Both the position numbers and the translations under genes were made by a program. A stretch of 64,000 bases of DNA from the NCBI RefSeq assembly GCF_009831575.1, contig NZ_WUUT01000001.1, positions 269,344-333,343 on the forward strand, given 5' to 3'. A model generated the notes under the pieces. The model saw only the letters and a list, made by a program, of their open reading frames with translations. It had not been told where the DNA came from and searched no databases. The DNA is from Halovenus carboxidivorans. Its GTDB lineage: Archaea > Halobacteriota > Halobacteria > Halobacteriales > Haloarculaceae. Below are positions 60,299 through 64,000 of this stretch, in pieces; position 1 is the stretch's first letter; each line of letters begins with the position of its first letter.

Positions 60299-60645
60299 TG
60301 GTAATTACCTCACTTGAAACGTCGTTTGCGGTTCTATATAAATGTTGTTTTCCGCGCTCCGCGCGTCCCCGCGGCTCGTGCAAATCTCGGGGCTCCGGGG
60401 CGGGACCGTCCGTCCGAGCGAGACCGCCGACCCGGCCGCTCGCCGCCGCGTGGCAATTTATATCAGTCCGTGCTCCGGCCGGGGGTATCGATCTGCGGTG
60501 TCGCCCGGTGGGGCTTCGTAGCCGACGGGTCGTCGTTCCCGTCCGATTCTTCCGGAGTCGCCCGCTCTGTCCCGTGTCCCGCCGACACTCCACTCCGTAG
60601 AGTCTGTCAGGGAGTTAAGTACCCCCGACACATTGGCCGAGATAG
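60299..60645. other. Divergent upstream region of thermosome and amidohydrolase genes
   Basis: 347 bases. Holds the thermosome TATA box (60335-60343, minus strand), a second TATA-like ATTTATAT at 60456-60463 (plus) without a close gene, and GTTAAGTACC near 60614-60623, about 25-30 bases before the amidohydrolase ATG. No credible gene or known RNA is seen between them, but a short transcript from the second box cannot be excluded. Confidence 0.5.
60335..60343 (-). promoter_or_regulatory. TATA box of the thermosome gene
   Basis: The minus strand reads ATTTATATA, 37-45 bases before the thermosome start codon at 60298, so a leader of about 10-15 bases is expected. Confidence 0.5.
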
Positions 60646-61452
60646 ATGCTGGAGCTGGAGCACGGATTTCGGGTCGTGGACACGCACGTGGTCTTCGAGC
60701 CGGACGAGGCTCGCCGGCCGCGTGGGATGGGAGACGCCGAGCAGATCGAACGCGAGATGGAACAGGCGGGCATCGTCCAGTCGCTGATCTTTCCGGCGAC
60801 GCGGCAGGGCTCGTACGTCAAGGCGAACAACGCGACCGCCCGGGTCGCGGTCAACCGCCCGTTCCGGCCGATCGCCCGGATCAACGGCGCACGCGACCCC
60901 GGTCAGGGCGCGACCTCTCGGCTGCGCAACCTCGCCAGTTCGCGCTCGGAGGAGCACACCTCGCCCGAAGATATCGAGCAGTACGCCTACGAGGACCGGT
61001 TCTACGGGTTCGCCCTCGACCCCGCCGAGGACGGGATGCCCGACGAGGAGGTTCTCGGAGAGCTGTCGACGGCCGGCCTCCCGGTTATCACCTACGGCGG
61101 GGAGGGCTGTCCCCCCGGGGCTATCGAGGACGCGCTGCTCGGCTACGACTTCCCGGTCATCATCGCCCACTGCGGCGGCTACCCCTCCGACGAGGCGATG
61201 ATGGATCAGGCGATTGGGCTGCTCGACAGCTACGAGAACTGCTTTCTCGACACGAGTTTCGTTCGACTCCGAGACCCGCTCGAACGCGCGCTAATGGAAC
61301 AGCCCTCACAGGTCGTCTTCGGCAGCGGCGCGCCGGCGGTCCACCCGAACGTCGCCGTCATGGAGATTCTGACCCTCGACGTGCCGGAGGACGCGATGCG
61401 GAAGGTGTTCTCGAAAAACGCCGGCCGACTGTTCGAGGTGCTGGCCCCCTGA
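60646..61452 (+). CDS. Amidohydrolase-like TIM-barrel protein
   Basis: 268 residues of the amidohydrolase-2 type. In place of the usual HxH after strand 1, the sequence reads VVDTHVVFEP, with only one His; a second His is found in IIAHCGGYP and the late Asp is replaced (GSGAPAVHP). Such proteins may act without, or with fewer, metals. It is not like the amidohydrolase at 710 in overall pattern. The ATG follows a GTTAAGTACC promoter-like site by 23-32 bases. The SDR gene follows on the same strand after 45 bases. Confidence 0.78.
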   Translation: MLELEHGFRVVDTHVVFEPDEARRPRGMGDAEQIEREMEQAGIVQSLIFPATRQGSYVKANNATARVAVNRPFRPIARINGARDPGQGATSRLRNLASSRSEEHTSPEDIEQYAYEDRFYGFALDPAEDGMPDEEVLGELSTAGLPVITYGGEGCPPGAIEDALLGYDFPVIIAHCGGYPSDEAMMDQAIGLLDSYENCFLDTSFVRLRDPLERALMEQPSQVVFGSGAPAVHPNVAVMEILTLDVPEDAMRKVFSKNAGRLFEVLAP

Positions 61453-61497
61453 CGGTGTCCCGATAGACATACGTGCCAGCCGTGACAGAGTCAACCC

Positions 61498-62286
61498 ATG
61501 TCGAAGTTCAGTCTCGACGGCCGCAACGCAATCGTCACCGGAGCGAGCCAGGGGATCGGAAAGACAGTCGCCGAAACGCTCGCCGAAGCGGGCGCGAACG
61601 TCTCCATCTGTTCGCGCGCACAGGAGCGGGTCGACCCCGTCGCCGAGGGCATCGAGGAAGACGGCGGGACGGCCTTCGCCATGGAGTGTGACGTTCGCGA
61701 CGCCGACGCCGTCCAGGAGTACGTCGACGCCACCGTCGAGGAGTTCGGCGGCGTCGACCTGCTGGTCAACAACGCGGGCGGCGAGTTCGTCGCTCCCTTC
61801 GAGGAGATCAGCGAGAACGGCTGGAAGTCCATCGTCGATCTGAACCTCCACGGGACCCGCCACTGCGTCCAGGCCGCCGGGGAGTACATGCGCGAGAACG
61901 ACGGCGGCGACATCATCAACATCTCCAGCGTGAACGGCCAGCACGCCGCGCCCAACGAGAGCCACTACTCCGCCTCGAAGGCGGCGATCATCCGGTTCAC
62001 CGAGACGCTCTCGGCGGAGTGGGACAAGTACGGCATCTCGGTCAACTGTATCGCCCCCGGACTCATCCAGACTCCCGGCGTCGCCGAGACGCTGGGCATC
62101 GACGAGAGCGACATGCCGCCCCGCGAGGAGGTCCAGCGCCGCATCGGCCACACCGAGGACGTCGCCGACGTCGTCCACTTCGTCGCCAGCGACGCCGCCG
62201 CCTTCATCAACGGCGAGACGATCACGGTCAAAGGCACGCCCCGCCCGGGGAACTCCATGAGCAACGACCTCGGACTGGATAACTGA
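61498..62286 (+). CDS. Short-chain dehydrogenase/reductase (3-oxoacyl-ACP reductase/glucose dehydrogenase-like)
   Basis: 262 residues. Classical SDR: TGASQGIGKTVAETLAEAG, CDVRDADAV, LVNNAGGEFVAPFEE, INISSVNGQHAAP (Ser), SHYSASKAAIIRFTETL (Tyr, Lys), NCIAPGLIQTPGV and the C-terminal INGETITVKG that replaces the usual INGxxxxVDGG. The subfamily contains FabG-like ketoacyl reductases and sugar dehydrogenases. It probably uses NAD(H) or NADP(H) on a hydroxyl or keto group. Oligomeric features look normal. Confidence 0.9.
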   Translation: MSKFSLDGRNAIVTGASQGIGKTVAETLAEAGANVSICSRAQERVDPVAEGIEEDGGTAFAMECDVRDADAVQEYVDATVEEFGGVDLLVNNAGGEFVAPFEEISENGWKSIVDLNLHGTRHCVQAAGEYMRENDGGDIINISSVNGQHAAPNESHYSASKAAIIRFTETLSAEWDKYGISVNCIAPGLIQTPGVAETLGIDESDMPPREEVQRRIGHTEDVADVVHFVASDAAAFINGETITVKGTPRPGNSMSNDLGLDN

Positions 62287-62468
62287 GCCTGGACGGCCGA
62301 ATCTGTTCCGCAGCGGACTATTCTTCGACTGCCGATTCGCTCGAAGTTTGCCCGTTCGGAGCTGTCTCTGTACGGGTTCGTAGATGCGGGTGAGTATCTA
62401 ACACGATTTTTTGTCCGAATTTCTGAATGTAGGAAGCTATTTCACTCCCGCCTCGATAGTACGTCGAA

Positions 62469-64000
62469 ATGACCCGCTCACAGCTCCACCAGCGGACGCT
62501 CGGGGAGGACATCCGCGAATTCGGGGACCTGCTCGGGGAGATCATCAGGGAGCACGGCTCGCCGGAAATCTTCGAGACCGTCGAACAACTCCGGACGGGA
62601 TCGATCGCATACCGCGCCGGCGAACGGGACTCCCGTGCCGGGCTCAAGGCGACGCTCTCGGAACTCGATACCCACCAGCAGCGCACGCTCGCGCGCGCTT
62701 TCACGACGTACTTCGAGTTGACCAACCTCGCGGAGGAGCGCGAGCGCGTCCGGGTGCTCCGGACCGACTCACAGGAGGGCACCCTCGAAGACAGTCTGGA
62801 GACGGCCGCGGCCGACCTCGCGGAGGTCGACCCGGAGACGGCCCAGCAGGTGCTCGAGGACGTGTTGATCCAGCCCACCTTTACTGCACATCCGACAGAG
62901 GCCCGCCGGAAGACGATCAAAGCGAAACTCCGCTCGATCGCGACCGATCTCGAAACGCTCGACGAGCGCCTGCTCACCGACAAGGAGCGCTCACAGATCC
63001 AGCGGGACATCGAGGCCGAAGTGCTCGGGTTGTGGCAGACAGAGCAGGTCCGCGACCGCCGACCCGAACCGGAAGACGAGGCTCGCAACGTCCAGTGGTA
63101 TCTGGTCAACACCATCTTCGACGTCGTCCCGGAGGTCTACGACGAACTCGAACTCGCGCTCGAGGGGGCGATCGAGGCCGACATCGATGTCCCGAAACTC
63201 CTCGAATTCCGCTCGTGGGCGGGCAGCGACCGCGACGGCAACCCGTACGTGACTCCCGAAGTCACGGAGACGACCCTCGACCGCCAGCGTGAGATCGTCA
63301 TCGAACGCTACCGGGAGCGCCTCGCGGAGATGTCCAGCGTACTCAGCCAGGACGGCGACCGGATCGACGCCGGCGAGGAGATCACCGGTTCGATCGCCGC
63401 CGTCGACGACGCCATCCCGGAGGCCCGTCGAGAGGCGAACAAACGCTATCCCGACGAGCCGTACCGACAGAAGGTGATGGTGATGCGTGAAAAACTCAAC
63501 CGCGTCGGCGACATCCGCCCCGGCGGCTACGCCGACGCCGAGGAGTTCTACGACGACCTCGCGACCATCGCCGAGAGTCTGCGGGAGAACGGCTGTGAGA
63601 GCATCGCCGACGCCCACGTCGAGAAACTGATGCGCCAGGTGGAGACCTTCGGGTTGACCCTCGCCAGCCTCGACCTCCGAGACCACCAGCAGAACCACAC
63701 GACTGCGGTCGCCGAGGCGCTCTCACGCGAGGGCATCCCCTACGCCGACCTCGACGAGGGCGAACGGGTCGAGACGCTCACCGAAGCCATCCTCCAGGAG
63801 ACGCCGGTGATCGAACTCGACGAGCGCGAGGATCTCTCCGAGACCGCCGCCCGCGTTCTGGAGCGGTTCGAGCGACTGGCCGACTGGCAGCGCGAGTACG
63901 GCCAGCAGGCCATCGACACCTACTGCATCTCGATGACCGACGAGCCGAGCCACGTGCTCGAAGTGCTCTTTCTGGCCGACCAGGCCGGCGTCGTCGACCT
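62469..64000 (+). CDS. ppc: Phosphoenolpyruvate carboxylase (N-terminal part, cut by window edge)
   Basis: The first 510 codons are inside the window, the gene continuing beyond base 64000. Bacterial-type PEPC: MTRSQLHQRTLGEDIREFG, QPTFTAHPTEARRKTI (catalytic His), LEFRSWAGSDRDGNPYVT (catalytic Arg/Asp), GGYADAEEFYDDL, LTLASLDLRDHQQNH. PEPC adds bicarbonate to PEP to give oxaloacetate, topping up the TCA cycle that citrate synthase (49846-50997) feeds. The ATG at 62469 gives a normal N terminus. The late active-site loops are outside the window. Confidence 0.95.
   Translation, partial: MTRSQLHQRTLGEDIREFGDLLGEIIREHGSPEIFETVEQLRTGSIAYRAGERDSRAGLKATLSELDTHQQRTLARAFTTYFELTNLAEERERVRVLRTDSQEGTLEDSLETAAADLAEVDPETAQQVLEDVLIQPTFTAHPTEARRKTIKAKLRSIATDLETLDERLLTDKERSQIQRDIEAEVLGLWQTEQVRDRRPEPEDEARNVQWYLVNTIFDVVPEVYDELELALEGAIEADIDVPKLLEFRSWAGSDRDGNPYVTPEVTETTLDRQREIVIERYRERLAEMSSVLSQDGDRIDAGEEITGSIAAVDDAIPEARREANKRYPDEPYRQKVMVMREKLNRVGDIRPGGYADAEEFYDDLATIAESLRENGCESIADAHVEKLMRQVETFGLTLASLDLRDHQQNHTTAVAEALSREGIPYADLDEGERVETLTEAILQETPVIELDEREDLSETAARVLERFERLADWQREYGQQAIDTYCISMTDEPSHVLEVLFLADQAGVVD

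Noticed and set aside
1..64000. Mobile elements, integrases, transposases or rRNA genes
   Set aside because: No DDE, serine or tyrosine recombinase motifs, terminal inverted repeats or rRNA sequence were noticed.

Overview
This 64 kb window looks like a stretch of haloarchaeal (class Halobacteria) chromosome. GC is high throughout, and the predicted proteins are strongly acidic, rich in D and E and poor in K. Promoters look archaeal (TTTATA-type TATA boxes), often about 25-30 nt ahead of the start codon as in leaderless mRNAs. Many secreted proteins carry twin-arginine or lipobox-like signals. The information machinery is archaeal: TFB, aIF2-beta, a Kae1-Bud32 fusion, thermosome, MptA, and a tRNA intron with a bulge-helix-bulge. 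I cannot fix the genus from the sequence alone. I see no transposase, integrase, CRISPR array or rRNA operon. The window is mostly ordinary core chromosome with a few accessory patches.

Layout. 0-8.5 kb: 5' end of a NuoL/DabB-like membrane subunit, an amidohydrolase, an Lrp regulator, an MFS transporter, a small lipoprotein, a Na/Ca exchanger, a frameshifted SDR, a MATE exporter and an EEP-family hydrolase. 8.5-17.3 kb: a lipoprotein, a tandemly duplicated DUF2391 membrane protein, a DHH phosphoesterase, small proteins (49-aa membrane protein, DUF2249, cupin), an acyltransferase, then aIF2-beta, a zinc ribbon, TFB and Kae1-Bud32. 17.4-24.3 kb: PLP and amino-acid enzymes (threonine aldolase, alanine dehydrogenase/ornithine cyclodeaminase), an M23-like protein, PhzF, lipoproteins, a pilin, and an intron-containing tRNA-Arg beside an AT-rich patch.

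24.3-36.9 kb: DUF373, a thioredoxin-domain protein, a TrmB regulator, MptA, a zinc-finger rhomboid, endonuclease V and an SDR. These are followed by a minus-strand signalling cluster: a soluble chemotaxis-type transducer broken by an in-frame TAG, a PAS histidine kinase, a PQQ-like propeller and a membrane protein. 37-41.3 kb: a nitrogen module made of a membrane-anchored PII protein and an Amt transporter fused to a near-duplicate PII domain, then HemL with a four-cysteine insertion. 41.3-46.6 kb: a propeller protein, two divergent rhodaneses and membrane proteins.

46.6-64 kb: tRNA-Val with a possible tRNA-end remnant downstream, PhoD-type phosphatase, two DUF192 proteins, a CBS protein, citrate synthase, an aspartoacylase-like protein, a beta-CASP nuclease next to a sugar-nucleotide epimerase, a carotenoid oxygenase followed by a mini membrane protein and a 2Fe-2S ferredoxin, an MFS transporter, a thermosome subunit without a Gly/Met tail, an amidohydrolase, an SDR, and the 5' part of PEP carboxylase, which runs off the right edge.

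The items most worth a second look are the PII / Amt-PII pair, the TAG-interrupted transducer, the HemL cysteine insertion, and the tRNA-flanking repeat remnants.
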